Shown here: in pieces, positions 26,601 through 37,398 of the stretch
Numbering within the stretch: position 1 is the first letter of the stretch
Layout: every line of letters begins with the position of its first letter
Origin: Streptomyces sp. NRRL S-1022
GTDB lineage: Bacteria > Actinomycetota > Actinomycetes > Streptomycetales > Streptomycetaceae
Assembly: GCF_000720135.1 (NCBI RefSeq)
Contig: NZ_JOIU01000010.1
Location: 62,001-126,000 of the forward strand
Reading direction: 5' to 3'
DNA: 64,000 bases
Notes under the pieces: model-generated
The model's database searches: none
Seen by the model: only the letters and a program-made list of their open reading frames with translations
What the model was told of the DNA's origin: nothing
Program-made: the position numbers and the translations under genes

Positions 26601-27224
26601 ATGGTTACCTCGCGCTGGACGGCCGCGCCTGCCCGGACGGCTTCCCCTCGTCGGCGCGGTGCGGTCCTGGAGCGCGCGATCCTGAACGCCGCCCTGGAGC
26701 AGCTCAGCACGGTCGGCTGGAAGGGGCTGACCATGGAGGGTGTCGCGGCCGGCGCCCAGACCGGCAAGGCCGCGGTCTACCGCCGGTGGCCCTCCAAGGA
26801 GGATCTCGTCGCGGATGCCCTGGTGTCCGGCCTGCCCCAGGTGGAGAAGGCCCCGGACCTCGGCAGCGTGCGCGAAGACCTGCTCGCCCTGTGCCGTCAG
26901 GTGCGGGAGACCATGTACTCCCGCTCCGGTGTCGCCCTGCGATCGGTCATTCACGAATGCGACCACCTGCAAGTCGCACGCTTCGAAGCGGTCATCTTCG
27001 GCAGCGTCGTGGAGCCGACCGTCAAGCTCCTTCGTGAGGTCATCACCCGTGGAATCGAACGTGGAGAGGTCCGGCAGGACGCGGCCAACGGTTACGTCTT
27101 CGACGCCATCCCGGCCATGATGATGTACCGGTCGAAAATGTGCGCCAGCGAATGGAGTGATCGGGATCTCGCGGAGATGGTCGAGCAGCTGATGGTCCCG
27201 CTGCTGCGGCCGTACGGGACCTGA
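26601..27224 (+). CDS. TetR-family transcriptional regulator
   Basis: 207 residues. The helix-turn-helix (GLTMEGVAAGAQTGKAAVYRRWPSKEDLV, about 42-70) is typical; the C-terminal ligand domain matches the TetR_C type of AcrR-like regulators. ATG 26601 has GGAG eight bases upstream; the frame stays open far upstream but without family resemblance. It is divergent from the MFS exporter and flanked by two perfect palindromes, so it most likely represses both genes until a ligand, possibly the exported compound, binds. Confidence 0.9.
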   Translation: MVTSRWTAAPARTASPRRRGAVLERAILNAALEQLSTVGWKGLTMEGVAAGAQTGKAAVYRRWPSKEDLVADALVSGLPQVEKAPDLGSVREDLLALCRQVRETMYSRSGVALRSVIHECDHLQVARFEAVIFGSVVEPTVKLLREVITRGIERGEVRQDAANGYVFDAIPAMMMYRSKMCASEWSDRDLAEMVEQLMVPLLRPYGT

Positions 27225-27305
27225 TCGCCCGCGCCGGCCGTGTGCGCGCGGACCGGGCGGCCGGGGTGTCGTGCGGCGATGGCGGCGGCGTAGGCTAAGG
27301 GCGCC

Positions 27306-28007
27306 ATGCCGTACGAACCACCTACTCACACCGTCGAGCGCTCCCTGCGCGCCACGACCGGAGCGAAGGTCATTGCCGGTGTCGACGAGGTGGGGCGCGG
27401 CGCCTGGGCCGGGCCCGTCACCGTCTGCGCGGCGATCACCGGACTGCGCCGCCCGCCCGAGGGGCTGACCGACTCCAAGCTGCTGACTCTCAAGCGGCGT
27501 ACGGAACTCGCACGGACCCTGCAGTCGTGGGTGACTGCCTATGCGCTGGGGCATGCCTCCCCGGAGGAGATCGACGAGCTGGGGATGACGGCCGCGCTGC
27601 GGCTGGCCGCGGGCCGTGCGCTGGACGCCCTGCCGGCCCGTCCCGAGGCCGTGATCCTCGACGGGAAGCACGACTACCTCGGCGCCCCCTGGCAGGTGCG
27701 CACGGTGATCAAGGGCGATCGGTCGTGCGTGGCCGTGGCGGCGGCGTCGGTGATCGCCAAGGTTCAGCGCGACAAAATGATGGCCGAACTGGGTGCCGAC
27801 CATGCACACTTCGGATTTGCGGACAACGCCGGGTATCCGTCTCCCGTGCACAAGGCCGCACTGGCGGAGTGGGGGCCCACCCCGCACCACCGCCTGTCGT
27901 GGGCGTATCTTGATGCGTTGCCTCAGTGGCGGCACCTCAAGAAGGTCCGCAGCTGGGCGGACGGAAGCGTTCCGGAAATTGAGGGTCAGCTCGGCTTCGA
28001 TTTCTGA
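27306..28007 (+). CDS. rnhB: Ribonuclease HII
   Basis: RNase HII removes ribonucleotides misincorporated into DNA and RNA primers. In this 233-residue protein, the DEDD active site is readable: Asp27 and Glu28 in [14 protein letters not shown], Asp119 in [10 protein letters not shown] and Asp156 in [11 protein letters not shown]. The family segment [12 protein letters not shown] is present. ATG 27306 follows AAGGG by a short spacer. It lies in a stretch rich in DNA-maintenance genes. Confidence 0.95.
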   Translation: MPYEPPTHTVERSLRATTGAKVIAGVDEVGRGAWAGPVTVCAAITGLRRPPEGLTDSKLLTLKRRTELARTLQSWVTAYALGHASPEEIDELGMTAALRLAAGRALDALPARPEAVILDGKHDYLGAPWQVRTVIKGDRSCVAVAAASVIAKVQRDKMMAELGADHAHFGFADNAGYPSPVHKAALAEWGPTPHHRLSWAYLDALPQWRHLKKVRSWADGSVPEIEGQLGFDF

Positions 28008-28075
28008 CGGTTCTGCTCGCACTGATGTGCCACCCGGTCATCCGCGCCGCAGCAATGTTTGATAAAAATCAGCTC

Positions 28076-28708
28076 ATGCCTCTCATTCCCGAGGAGCCTC
28101 AGATTCACGAGAGTGCCCAGGGTCCCCGCGCCACGCCGGCCAGCGGCCGTACCGCGCCGACCCCCCGCCCCGTACCCGGCCCCCGCCCCGCGGCTCCGTC
28201 CCGCCCCGGTCGCCCCGGCCCTCTGCGGCCCACGGCACCGGTGCAGCGGACGTCGTCGCGTGACGTGGCTCCGGCCAAGCCCGGCCCCTCCGGCCCGGCC
28301 GCTCCCGCCGCCACCGCGGCCCCGCAGATCCAGCTCATCCCGGCCTCGGCCGAGGGTGCGCTCGACGCCGCCGAGGAGGCGGTGGACCTGCTCCTGGACT
28401 CGGGCCGTGCCCCCGGCGACGTGCTGGTGATCACCACTGGTGACCAGCACCCGTGGGCCGAGCACGAGCTGTCCTTCGGCGAAACGTCCTACTGGGCGCA
28501 GCACGACGCCGGTGACGACGTGTTCTATGCGGACGCCACCGTCGTCTCACGCGCCGCGTCCCGCCCGGTGGTGGTCGTGGCCGTCAACGGAGGCCCCGCT
28601 TCCGTCGCTGCCACCGCCCTTCCGCTGGCGCACTCCCGAGCCGGTGCACTGCTGATCGTCTGCGGCGACCCGCAGCAGATCAACTCGGTGCTCGGCGCCG
28701 GCGTCTGA
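28076..28708 (+). CDS. Uncharacterised protein with helicase-tail-like C-terminal domain
   Basis: 210 residues. Residues about 12-85 are Pro/Ala/Arg-rich and probably unfolded. The rest (EAVDLLLDSGRAPGDVLVITTGDQHPW, DDVFYADATVVSRAASRPVVVVAVNG, AGALLIVCGDPQQI) resembles the C-terminal part of superfamily 1 helicases of the UvrD_C_2 type, where a TTG-x-HP-type motif and an S/R-A-x-x-x-L-x-V-x-G segment occur. No Walker A is present. The ATG at 28076 has a TAAAAA hexamer 7 nt upstream, fitting a leaderless start; ATG 28055 is an alternative. Function unknown; the fold suggestion is inference. Confidence 0.62.
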   Translation: MPLIPEEPQIHESAQGPRATPASGRTAPTPRPVPGPRPAAPSRPGRPGPLRPTAPVQRTSSRDVAPAKPGPSGPAAPAATAAPQIQLIPASAEGALDAAEEAVDLLLDSGRAPGDVLVITTGDQHPWAEHELSFGETSYWAQHDAGDDVFYADATVVSRAASRPVVVVAVNGGPASVAATALPLAHSRAGALLIVCGDPQQINSVLGAGV

Positions 28709-29129
28709 GCCACGCCCGGCCCTCGGGACATCGGGGTGCCGAGGGAGCCGCTCCGGCGGGAACCGCACGGTGCGGCTTTTGGCATGTCCGGGTGACGGGC
28801 TGCCCATCGCAGCGGTGTGAGGCCGCTCCCCAGGATGCCCCGGGGAGCGGCACCGTGGTTGTCCGGCGGGTTTGGCCCAGGTCGCCGTGCTGACCCGCCA
28901 CGGTCCGCGCGTGCGACCGGCTCGCGCAGCCGCGGCTCAGGCGGCCGACCGGACCGCGCCGCTTCGTGAGTGTTCGCGTAACCGGAATTTCAGGCGTGAG
29001 CCCGGGCGGGCTCTTCGGTGAGGTTGTCGGGGCGGGCCGGCTCGCCCCGGCCATCGGCTCACCGGCCCCAAGCGCCGCTCGTGACGCTGACCGGCGACAC
29101 GCGCCGTCGTACCGCCGGCCCCGCTCCCT
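28709..29129. other. Intergenic region without visible genes
   Basis: Between two convergent genes. Apart from the small hairpin at 28763 I see nothing that looks functional; the open frames here are short and unrelated to known families. Confidence 0.5.
28763..28779 (+). terminator. Small terminator downstream of the helicase-tail-like gene
   Basis: CCGCA (28763-28767), CGG loop, TGCGG (28771-28775), then CTTTT: a short stem followed by T residues, about 55 bases after the stop codon. Confidence 0.5.
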
Positions 29130-29750
29130 TCAGCGGGCCGCCGCTCGGCGCAGCACATCGGAGACCGGGCCGCCGGTGCGTGGCACCAGCGGCGGAGCCT
29201 CCGCGGTGGCGACGGACTCCGGTACCGAGTGGGCGTTGGGCTGGCGTCCGCCGCGACCCTCGCCCAGCACCTGCCAGCCCTCGTGCGTCAGCGTGATGTA
29301 CGCCCCGCACCGCAGGCCGTGCAGCGTGCAGGCGTCGCGCAGCCCCCACATCCAGGCGCCGTCCTCCTCGGTCCAACGCCCGTCGCCCTCCCGGCAGTAG
29401 AGCAGGACGGCCGTGCGCACCGGGGTACGGCGGCGCAGGTCGTGGGGGATGACCCGGCGCAGCTGGGCCAGCAGCGCGTTACGGAACATCCAGCCGTCGG
29501 CCGGGGCCGGCCGGCGCGTGAACGAGGCACTGGCCCGCAGCCGCTCGTCCGGGTCGAGAACCGCCACGATCGCCGTGAGCGGCTTCGGGTGGTGGCGGGC
29601 GTGCAGCCCGCTGACGACCTCACGGGGGTTGCGCAGCAGAGGGATTCCGGCGGCGGCCCATTCGGCCGGCTCAAGCAGGCGACTGGCGGAAGCGGCGGAC
29701 GCGGACGTCGACAAGGAGGCCGCCGAGGACGAGGCGAATCCGAAGGTCAC
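29130..29750 (-). CDS. Conserved hypothetical protein
   Basis: 206 residues, unrecognised. A Ser/Ala-rich N-terminus (about 1-25) is followed by a compact region with GIPLLRNPREVVSGLH, VAVLDPDERLRASASFTRR, MFRNALLAQLRRVIPHDLRRRTPVRTAVLLYC and GLRDACTLHGLRCGAYITLTHEGW; it looks like one alpha/beta domain. No catalytic motif is evident and the tail is Pro/Gly-rich. The GTG start is supported by GGGAGG upstream on its strand. It lies 329 bp from recQ and is transcribed in the same direction. Confidence 0.6.
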   Translation of the reverse strand: MTFGFASSSAASLSTSASAASASRLLEPAEWAAAGIPLLRNPREVVSGLHARHHPKPLTAIVAVLDPDERLRASASFTRRPAPADGWMFRNALLAQLRRVIPHDLRRRTPVRTAVLLYCREGDGRWTEEDGAWMWGLRDACTLHGLRCGAYITLTHEGWQVLGEGRGGRQPNAHSVPESVATAEAPPLVPRTGGPVSDVLRRAAAR

Positions 29751-30079
29751 GTTCCTCCCTTCGGCTACGCGCCCATACTGAGGGCGAGGTCGGATTCGGG
29801 GGAGCGCGCACCGCAGGGGAGCCCAACCGGATCACGGACGAGCCGTGCGGGGAGCGGACCTCAATTCTTCCTGGCGAACTTGGTTGCGGCAACGAGCAAT
29901 TGGGGCCGCCGACTGTTATCAGGTGGTGCGTGGCTTATATCCCTACCCAAAGGGTTGGCCGATGACGCCTGAGCCGTCCCCTCGGCGTCCGGTCACCCGC
30001 CGCGCGAACCTCTCCGGTCCCGCGAGGACCAGCCGCAACGCACCGCTCGGTCCCGTGAGGCGCAGTGGCGGCGCGTCCG
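29751..30079. other. Intergenic region between recQ-like 3' end and the conserved hypothetical gene
   Basis: Contains the ribosome site and presumably the promoter of the minus-strand gene. An AT-rich patch at about 29915-29940 (CTTATAT) is the only promoter-like sequence. No terminator for the RecQ gene is obvious. Confidence 0.45.
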
Positions 30080-32245
<2,166 letters not shown>

Positions 32246-32387
32246 GCGTCCCATACAACAGGACGGGACCGACAACCGGGCGGGCTCGGGCCGAGGCTGT
32301 GGACGACGGGGACGGCCTTGTCGTGTCCCTGATTCGACTTATCCACAGGCCCAACCGGAATGGTGAGATCCGCGAGATCGTCGGCGC

Positions 32388-33896
32388 ATGACGAATCACA
32401 GCGAAACCGCCGGACCCTTCGAAAGCAACGACATCTCGGGGCAGGAGCCGCCGACCGGGCCGACCGAACACGCCACACAGGTCACTCTGCGCACCCCGGC
32501 CGAACTGGCCGACGCCCTGCCCTACCTGCTCGGCTACCGCCCCGAGGACAGCATGGTGCTCGTCGCCCTGCACGACCACGCGGGCCGCGGCAGGTTCGGC
32601 GGCCGGGCCCGGCTCGGCATCCCCGCGAACGACGAGGACTGGGAGGCCGCCGCCCGGCAGCTGGCCCGCGGGCTGGTGACCGGCAGCGAACGGCGTGGCG
32701 GCCGGCCCGAACGGATGGTGGCCTACGTCTGCCAGGAGCCGGGCCCGGGAGAGTCCGGCCGGGACGTCAAAAGGCGGCTGGAGGGGCTGGCCCACCTGAT
32801 GCGCACCGAGTGCGGGAATCTCGACGTGCCGGTCATCGAGGCCCTGTGCATCTCGGACGGCCGATTCTGGTCGTACTGCTGCCCGGTCGAGGGCTGCTGC
32901 CCCGAGGACGGCTCGCCGATGGGCCTTCCCGGCACCTCCGTGCTCGCGGCCGCGGCCACCTACGCCGGCATCCAGGTGCGCGGCACCCTGCGGGAGCTGC
33001 GCGCCAGGCTCCAGCCGTGGGAGACCGGCGCCGCACTGGAACAGGAGATCGCCCTGGACGCGGTCGGAATGAGCCTGGTGCCCCGCATGCTGGAAGAGAC
33101 GAGCCGCCTGGAGGTGGCGGAGGAGACCATCGCCCTCGCCGGGCGCATCATCCGCCGGTACGCCACGGCCGCACCGGTCCCCGGCACCCACTCCGCGGAC
33201 GTACGCGACGACGACCTCCTCGCGGACGACGAGGCGGCGACCTTGATCCTCGGGCTCCAGGACCGCACGACCCGTGACAAGGCCGCCGCCTGGATGGAGG
33301 GGGACGAGGCCGGTCCGGCGCTCCGCCTCTGGCGCGCCCTGGCCCGCCGTTGTGTCGGACCCTACGGTGAGCACGCCGCCGCACCGCTGACCCTGGCGGG
33401 CTGGGTCGCCTGGTCCCTGGGGGACGAGCTGGAGGCACGGGAAGCACTGGCCATGGCACTGGGCGCGGACCCCGACTACCTCTTCGCCCGCCTGCTGCAC
33501 CAGGCCTGCAACGAAGGACTCGACCCCGAGTCGGTCCGCCGCTGCCTGCGCGCTGAACGGGCGGAGCCTGAGCCGGCACAGCCGACGGACCAGGCGGCCC
33601 CGGCAGCGCGGACGGCTCTCGCCGAGCCCTCTGAGGCCGACACGCAGCAGAGCGACGAGCGTGCCGACCCCGGCGCCAGGAAGGGCGGGCAGCGACGCCG
33701 CCGTGCGCGCGGTGATAAAGCCTCCCGAGCCAGGCAAGACCGTCGGAGGCCGGTCGGCTCCCGTCCCCGGACCACGGACGCGACCGGCCCCGGCCCCCGC
33801 GGCCCGGCCGCCACGCGCACCCGTGCGGCGGCTGCGGGCGACGCCACGCACGGCGGCGCCCCGTCGGACAGCCGGCACTCCGAGGCGGACGGATGA
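32388..33896 (+). CDS. DUF4192-domain protein
   Basis: 502 residues, function unknown. The family region covers about 20-370: LRTPAELADALPYLLGYRPEDSMVLVAL, RFGGRARLGIPA, VIEALCISDGRFWSYCCPVEGCCPEDGSPMG and the later TLAGWVAWSLGDELEAREALAMAL. The Cys-rich CCPVEGCC stretch could bind metal. The tail is Ala/Arg/Lys-rich and disordered. It is divergent from the RecQ gene with 142 bp between, so the two may share a promoter region. DUF4192 proteins are widespread in actinobacteria. Confidence 0.78.
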   Translation: MTNHSETAGPFESNDISGQEPPTGPTEHATQVTLRTPAELADALPYLLGYRPEDSMVLVALHDHAGRGRFGGRARLGIPANDEDWEAAARQLARGLVTGSERRGGRPERMVAYVCQEPGPGESGRDVKRRLEGLAHLMRTECGNLDVPVIEALCISDGRFWSYCCPVEGCCPEDGSPMGLPGTSVLAAAATYAGIQVRGTLRELRARLQPWETGAALEQEIALDAVGMSLVPRMLEETSRLEVAEETIALAGRIIRRYATAAPVPGTHSADVRDDDLLADDEAATLILGLQDRTTRDKAAAWMEGDEAGPALRLWRALARRCVGPYGEHAAAPLTLAGWVAWSLGDELEAREALAMALGADPDYLFARLLHQACNEGLDPESVRRCLRAERAEPEPAQPTDQAAPAARTALAEPSEADTQQSDERADPGARKGGQRRRRARGDKASRARQDRRRPVGSRPRTTDATGPGPRGPAATRTRAAAAGDATHGGAPSDSRHSEADG

Positions 33897-34130
33897 GTCC
33901 CGGCCGACGGATGACGGGCCGGGCGCACCCCGAATGGCCGTCCCAGCCGGCCGGGCACACCGCCATTCGGTCGGCTTCCGACAGGCGAGCCGTGACCCGG
34001 GCGAGTCCGTTTCCGTTCACCTGAGTGGCGGAACGCCTGAACGGGTGCCGCCGTACTCCCCTGTCCTCCGGGGCGACCCACCAGCCGCCCAGCATGTCCG
34101 AGGCGCACCGAGCGCAGAAGAAGCGACGCC

Positions 34131-36326
34131 ATGCACCAACAGCCGACTCCGCCCTCCACCGCCGAGCGTCCGCCCTGGAGCAGGCACGAGCCGTCCCCGA
34201 CGGCAGGCGCCCGCCCCGGCGCACCGACGACGGCCACCGATCCACCACCCCCGTCGTCCGCGGAACCAGGTTCCCCTTCGCCGGCCCCCCACGGGAGCCC
34301 GCCGTCCCCCGGCGCCACACCGCCCCGCCGTCCCGCCGCGGCACCGCAGCCACGTACGCCCCCGGCCGGCCGCCCGGCACCCGAGCTGCCGCCCACGCAC
34401 ACCGCGCTGATCTGTGTGGCTCTGCCCGGCCTCGTCATCTCCGATGAGCCGGGACAACTGGCCGGACGGGGACTGGACGGGTTCTACCGAGGGGGAAGAC
34501 GCCTGCTCTCCCGGTGCCAGGTCCGCGTGGCAGGCCGCGAACCGCTGCCCGTGCAGGGCAGGATGACCGGAGCCGACAGCGCCCGCTTCGTGGGGACGCT
34601 GCGCGTTTCCCCGGCCGCCGGCCCCGACCCCGAAGTCGTCGTCGAACGGACCCGGCACGCCGACGGCACCGAACGCATCACACTCCGCAACGCCGCCCTG
34701 CGCCCGCTGCGCCTGCCCGTCGAGGTAGCCCTCGGCACCGACCTGGCGGAACTCGCCGCCATCGCCGCAGGTGCCGCAGCCCCCGAACTCCCGGCCAGCG
34801 TTCACGACTCGGGCCTGCGCTGGGCCACGGCCGACGCAGCCGCCTGCGTCACCGCTGCCCCGCCGCCCTCCGACGCCCTGGCGTCCGCCGGACTGCTGCG
34901 CTGGGAACTGGACCTGCCCCCGGCCGGGACGGCAACGGTGGAGCTACGGGTACGGCCCGAAGGCGCAGGCCCCCTGCGACCAGCCGGACACGTGGCCACC
35001 AGCCCCCTGGCCCCCGCGCGGGCCGCGGGCGACGACCCCCGGGTGGCCCCGCTGCTGCACTCGGCCGTCGCCGACCTCCAGGCACTGCTCCTGCGCGACC
35101 CCGCACACCCGTCCGACACCTACCTCGCGGCCGGCGCCCCCTGGCGCTGCGGAATGGCTCCCGCCGAGGCGCTCGCCGCCGCCCGCATGACCCTTCCTCT
35201 GGGCACCCGCCTCGCGGCCGGCACCCTGCGCATCCTGGCCCGCACCCAGCTCCGGGGCCCGGGCCCCCGCGCCGGCATGATCCCGGGCCCCCGGCGTGAC
35301 GCCGGCCCGCACCTTCCACCGAGCTGCACCGGAACGGAGGCAACCCTGCTCTTCCCTGTCCTGCTCGCCGAAGCCCGCCGCTGGGGGCTGCCCGAACAGG
35401 AGACACGGGAGCTTCTGCCCGCGGCCGAGCGCTGCCTGACGTGGCTGCGGACCACCGTCGGTGACGGCACCTACCTCCCCGACCCGCACCCCGGGGGGCC
35501 GGCCCGCTGCGAAACGCAGGCGCACGCCTACCGCGCCGCCCTGATCGGCGCCGATCTCCTCGACGCCTACGACAGACCGGGCGCCACGGAGCTGCTCCAG
35601 TGGGCCGAGACCCTGCGGACCGCCTTCCGAGCCGAGTTCTGGGTGGAGGACCGCGGCGGCGGCCGCCCGGCCGCGGCCCTGGCCCCCGGGAGACGCCCCA
35701 TGCCCCAGCTGTCCGCCACCGCCGTCCACCTCCTCGACACCGGCCTGCTCGGCGGCGGCCGACAGGCCCCCGGCCTGCTCGGCAAGGCGCACACCGAACA
35801 CCTCGCCCGGCTGCTCGGCACCCCCGCCATGGACGCCGGCTGGGGACTGCGCGGCCTCGGCGTCAAGGAGGCGGGACACAACCCGTTCGGTCACCGGACG
35901 GGAGCGGTACGGGTGCAGGAGACCGCGCTCGCAGTCGCGGGACTGGCGGCGGCCGGCTGCGAGAAGGAGGCGGCCGGCCTGCTCAAAGGGCTGCTGGAAG
36001 CGGCGGAACACTTCGGTCACCGGCTGCCCGAGATGTTCGCCGGCGAACAGCGCTCAGCCGGCACCGCGCCCCTCCCGCACCCCGCCGCCTGCCGCCCGGC
36101 GGCCACCGCCGCGGCCTCGGTGGTCCTGCTGCTCACCGTCCTGGCCGGTATCCGTCCCGACGTCCCGGCCCGCACCGTCACCCTGCGGCCCGTGCGGAGC
36201 GCACCGCTCGGCGAACTCAGCCTCAGTGGAATGCGGGTCGCGGGCGCCCCCTTCGCCGTACGGATCAGCCGGCTGGGACTGGCCATGGTGGAGGAGGCGG
36301 CGGACGGCCTGCAACTGGGCGCGTGA
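34131..36326 (+). CDS. Glycogen-debranching-enzyme-like protein
   Basis: 731 residues. The first 85 are Pro/Ser/Ala-rich. The region TALICVALPGLVISDEPGQLAGRGLDGFYRGGRRLLSRCQV is the N-terminal domain found in bacterial glycogen debranching-type proteins; the rest has an alpha/alpha-toroid character (YLAAGAPWRCGMAPAEALAAARM, FPVLLAEARRWGLPEQ, CLTWLRTTVGDG, ETQAHAYRAALIGADLL, FRAEFWVED). A glucosidase acid pair is not obvious by eye, so enzymatic activity is uncertain. ATG 34131 has AGAAG upstream. Confidence 0.7.
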   Translation: MHQQPTPPSTAERPPWSRHEPSPTAGARPGAPTTATDPPPPSSAEPGSPSPAPHGSPPSPGATPPRRPAAAPQPRTPPAGRPAPELPPTHTALICVALPGLVISDEPGQLAGRGLDGFYRGGRRLLSRCQVRVAGREPLPVQGRMTGADSARFVGTLRVSPAAGPDPEVVVERTRHADGTERITLRNAALRPLRLPVEVALGTDLAELAAIAAGAAAPELPASVHDSGLRWATADAAACVTAAPPPSDALASAGLLRWELDLPPAGTATVELRVRPEGAGPLRPAGHVATSPLAPARAAGDDPRVAPLLHSAVADLQALLLRDPAHPSDTYLAAGAPWRCGMAPAEALAAARMTLPLGTRLAAGTLRILARTQLRGPGPRAGMIPGPRRDAGPHLPPSCTGTEATLLFPVLLAEARRWGLPEQETRELLPAAERCLTWLRTTVGDGTYLPDPHPGGPARCETQAHAYRAALIGADLLDAYDRPGATELLQWAETLRTAFRAEFWVEDRGGGRPAAALAPGRRPMPQLSATAVHLLDTGLLGGGRQAPGLLGKAHTEHLARLLGTPAMDAGWGLRGLGVKEAGHNPFGHRTGAVRVQETALAVAGLAAAGCEKEAAGLLKGLLEAAEHFGHRLPEMFAGEQRSAGTAPLPHPAACRPAATAAASVVLLLTVLAGIRPDVPARTVTLRPVRSAPLGELSLSGMRVAGAPFAVRISRLGLAMVEEAADGLQLGA

Positions 36327-36449
36327 GCTCCCTGCCAGGCACGTGACCTGGAACGACATCACCGGTCCGGCGGAGCGGAAACCAACCATGCGCGCCGTGG
36401 CGGAAAGAAGCGGAACCACCACCGAAGCGCCCGATCAAGGGAGTGTTTA

Positions 36450-36464
36450 TCGTCAGGAAGACGA
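36450..36464. promoter_or_regulatory. Short inverted repeat in front of the Nudix/winged-helix gene
   Basis: TCGTC AGGAA GACGA, 14-28 nt before the start and overlapping the ribosome-binding AGGAAG. It may be a binding site for the encoded regulator; weak evidence. Confidence 0.3.
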
Positions 36465-36477
36465 CTATGATCGCGGC

Positions 36478-37236
36478 ATGCCCTACGACCCGTCAGCCTT
36501 TCCGCCCTTCGCCGTCACCGTGGACCTGGTCGTGCTGACCGTGCGCCGCGATGCCCTGTGCGCGCTGGCGGTCCGCCGGGGCGAGCCCCCCTTCCAGGGG
36601 CGCTGGGCACTGCCCGGCGGCTTCGTACGGGCCGACGAGGACCTGACCCAGGCGGCGGCACGCGAGCTGGCCGAGGAGACCGGGCTGTCCGCCCACGACC
36701 CCTCGGTCCCGGCCCAGGACAACGGAGCCCACCTGGAACAGCTCGCCACGTACGGCGACCCCAAGCGGGACCCGCGCATGCGCGTGGTCAGCGTCGCGCA
36801 CCTCGCGCTCGCCCCCGACCTGCCCGCACCGCGCGCCGGAGGCGACGCCAGCAACGCCCGCTGGGCCCCGGTCGAGGAACTGCTCCAACAGGGTGGTTAC
36901 GGCCGCGACGGAGAACCCGTGGCACCGCTCGCCTTCGACCACGCCCAGATCCTCGCCGACGGAGTGGAACGCGCCCGCTCCAAGATCGAGTACTCGTCGT
37001 TGGCCACCGCCTTCTGTCCGCCCGAGTTCACCGTCGGAGAGTTGCGCAGGGTGTACGAGGCGGTGTGGGGCGTGGCACTCGACCCGCGCAACTTCCACCG
37101 CAAGGTCACCGGAACCCCTGGATTCCTCGTCCCCACGGGCGGTACGACCACGCGCCAGGGCGGCAGGCCGGCCCAGCTCTTCCGCGCCGGCGGCGCCACC
37201 CTGCTCAACCCGCCGATGCTGCGCCCCGAGGTCTGA
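36478..37236 (+). CDS. Nudix-winged helix regulator (NrtR-like)
   Basis: 252 residues. The Nudix box GGFVRADEDLTQAAARELAEETGL (47-70) matches GX5EX7REUXEEXGU, so hydrolysis of an ADP-ribose-type substrate is possible. The C-terminal part (SLATAFCPPEFTVGELRRVYEAVWGVALDPRNFHRKVTGTPGFLV) is the winged-helix DNA-binding domain of the NrtR family, regulators that sense ADP-ribose and control NAD or sugar genes. ATG 36478 has AGGAAG within the upstream repeat. An ADP-ribosylglycohydrolase gene lies 12 kb away; linkage is speculative. Confidence 0.82.
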   Translation: MPYDPSAFPPFAVTVDLVVLTVRRDALCALAVRRGEPPFQGRWALPGGFVRADEDLTQAAARELAEETGLSAHDPSVPAQDNGAHLEQLATYGDPKRDPRMRVVSVAHLALAPDLPAPRAGGDASNARWAPVEELLQQGGYGRDGEPVAPLAFDHAQILADGVERARSKIEYSSLATAFCPPEFTVGELRRVYEAVWGVALDPRNFHRKVTGTPGFLVPTGGTTTRQGGRPAQLFRAGGATLLNPPMLRPEV

Positions 37237-37398
37237 GGGACACGGCGGCGGCCCTGTCACACGACCGGCGCGCCGGTCACCCCTGCCGAGCGCGCGTTCC
37301 GTCGAACGGCGGACAGATGAGGCGACAGACCACGCGGCTTGTGCTCGCAAGACGCCCTATACCGGAAAAACCGGATATGTCGCGCTATCTTGCTGCAG

